From: Azonexus sp.
GTDB lineage: Bacteria > Pseudomonadota > Gammaproteobacteria > Burkholderiales > Rhodocyclaceae
DNA length: 7,380 nucleotides
Assembly (NCBI GenBank): GCA_030697085.1
Contig: JAUYQT010000867.1
Coordinates: 1 to 7,380 of the forward strand
Direction of reading: 5' to 3'
Below, one piece after another: positions 6,367 to 7,380 of the stretch. The stretch's first letter is position 1, and each line of letters begins with the position of its first letter. A model generated the notes under the pieces. The model was given only the letters and a program-made list of their open reading frames with translations, ran no database searches and was not told where the DNA came from. Made by a program: the position numbers and the translations under genes.

Positions 6367-7380
6367 ATGGATTTAAGCAGCTTGATCGAACAATTTGGTG
6401 AAAATTCCAGCATTACCCTAGCGGGCTTGCTGATCGGTGTGTTGTTTGGCGCTTTTGCCCAGCGTTCAAGTTTTTGCCTGCGCTCAGCGGTGGTCGAGTT
6501 CTGGAACCGCCAGCATTATAAAAAACTCACGGTATGGCTATTTGCTTTCTCGGCAGCCATGATCATCACGCAGTTGTTTATTGTCGGCGAATGGCTTGAC
6601 ACCTCCGAATCCCGTCACCTATCCGCTCGCGGCAGCCTGTCCGGTGCGCTGATCGGCGGTCTGCTGTTCGGCATTGGCATGATCCTCGCCCGTGGCTGCC
6701 CTTCGCGCATGCTCATCCTCGCCGCCAACGGCAACTTGCGCGCCCTGCTCACCGGGCTGATTTTCGCAGTCACTGCTCAGGCATCCTTGAGCGGCATACT
6801 CTCCCCGCTGCGCGCCTGGCTTTCTTCACAATGGACGATTGAAAGCGGCTCGCGTGACCTGCTGGCTGCGTTTCACCTTGGGCACATTGGCGGCGTTTTA
6901 TTTGGCTTGCTATGGCTGGGTGCCGCCATCTCTTTCGCCCGCCGTACCCAGTTAAACCAGCACGAATGGCTCGGCGGAATCGGCGTTGGTGTAATGGTTG
7001 CACTGGCCTGGCTAATCACTTTCCAGATTGGCAAAAACGCCTTCGAGGTGGTGATGCCGGTACAAAGCCTCAGTTTTACCGGCCCCTCGGCAAATCTGCT
7101 GATGCTCGTCCTGTTGCCCCCCGGCCAGCCGTGGGATTTCGACATTGGTCTGGTTTCCGGCGTTGCGCTCGGCTCCTTCCTGGCAGCACTATGGGCCAAG
7201 GAGCTAAAGCTGGAGGGTTTCAAGGATGGACCAAGCATGCGACGCTATATCGCTGGCGCGGTGCTTATGGGCTTTGGTGGAGTGCTGGCCGGCGGTTGCG
7301 CGGTCGGCGCCGGTGTTTCTGGCGCATCCATTTTTGCACTGACGGCCTGGATCGCCCTGTTCGGCATGTGGGCCGGCGCC
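6367..7380 (+). CDS. YeeE/YedE (TsuA-type) sulfur-compound transporter, 3' end outside the window
   Basis: Inner-membrane protein of the YeeE/YedE family. E. coli YeeE (TsuA) imports thiosulfate; other members serve selenium or other sulfur species, so the substrate here is not fixed. The 338 visible residues are strongly hydrophobic, with about nine to ten membrane segments (for example 17-36, 56-74, 90-108, 166-190, 202-221, 260-277, 294-310). The family Cys motifs are present: QRSSFCLRSA (Cys37), LARGCPSR (Cys111) and LAGGCAVGAGVSG (Cys311), which in TsuA relay thiosulfate through the pore. The duplicated FG(A/I)...C layout is visible. The length is close to a full member (about 350), so only the C-terminus is missing. 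The ATG at 6367 has only a weak AGAG (6355-6358) upstream. It is divergent from the rpoS operon. Downstream partners such as a TusA-like sulfur carrier, common for this family, cannot be seen. Confidence 0.9.
   Translation, partial: MDLSSLIEQFGENSSITLAGLLIGVLFGAFAQRSSFCLRSAVVEFWNRQHYKKLTVWLFAFSAAMIITQLFIVGEWLDTSESRHLSARGSLSGALIGGLLFGIGMILARGCPSRMLILAANGNLRALLTGLIFAVTAQASLSGILSPLRAWLSSQWTIESGSRDLLAAFHLGHIGGVLFGLLWLGAAISFARRTQLNQHEWLGGIGVGVMVALAWLITFQIGKNAFEVVMPVQSLSFTGPSANLLMLVLLPPGQPWDFDIGLVSGVALGSFLAALWAKELKLEGFKDGPSMRRYIAGAVLMGFGGVLAGGCAVGAGVSGASIFALTAWIALFGMWAGA

Overview
The window looks like chromosomal DNA of a betaproteobacterium, probably a Rhodocyclales relative (Dechloromonas/Azonexus/Azoarcus type). 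The reasons are the moderately high GC content, the gene order surE-pcm-nlpD-rpoS followed by rarA and serS, and a short H-NS-family protein of the betaproteobacterial kind. This placement is inferred from gene order and protein style, without a database search.

Layout. Nearly everything from 1 to 5864 is read on the minus strand, so transcription runs from right to left. In that order the genes are: an H-NS-family DNA-binding protein (5547-5864), surE (4803-5543), pcm (4145-4795), nlpD (3249-4148), rpoS (2320-3252), rarA (894-2264) and the N-terminal half of serS (1-684, cut by the window edge). The first five are packed with gaps of at most 7 nt or with 4-nt ATGA overlaps, so they form one operon that ends in the stationary-phase sigma factor. 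rarA follows rpoS after 55 nt and is probably read through. serS has its own promoter with a perfect TATAAT box in the 209-nt gap after rarA. On the plus strand, a YeeE/YedE-type sulfur transporter gene starts at 6367 and runs off the right edge.

How the genes relate. SurE (nucleotide phosphatase), Pcm (isoaspartyl protein repair), NlpD (activator of cell-wall amidases) and RpoS (general stress sigma factor) form the classic proteobacterial stationary-phase survival cluster. The notable local feature is the H-NS-family gene as first cistron: its stop codon lies 3 nt from the SurE start codon. A nucleoid protein that commonly silences AT-rich DNA is therefore probably made from the same mRNA as RpoS, behind an AT-rich promoter it might itself bind.

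The 502-nt divergent region between the H-NS gene and the transporter (5865-6366) is the least explained part. It holds the operon promoter, a good intrinsic terminator pointing left (5969-5991) with no recognised gene in front of it, and a near-perfect hairpin that pairs better as minus-strand RNA. A small RNA on the minus strand is possible, but no convincing promoter for it was found. No mobile element, CRISPR array, rRNA or confident tRNA was seen. Apart from the points above the window is ordinary core genome.
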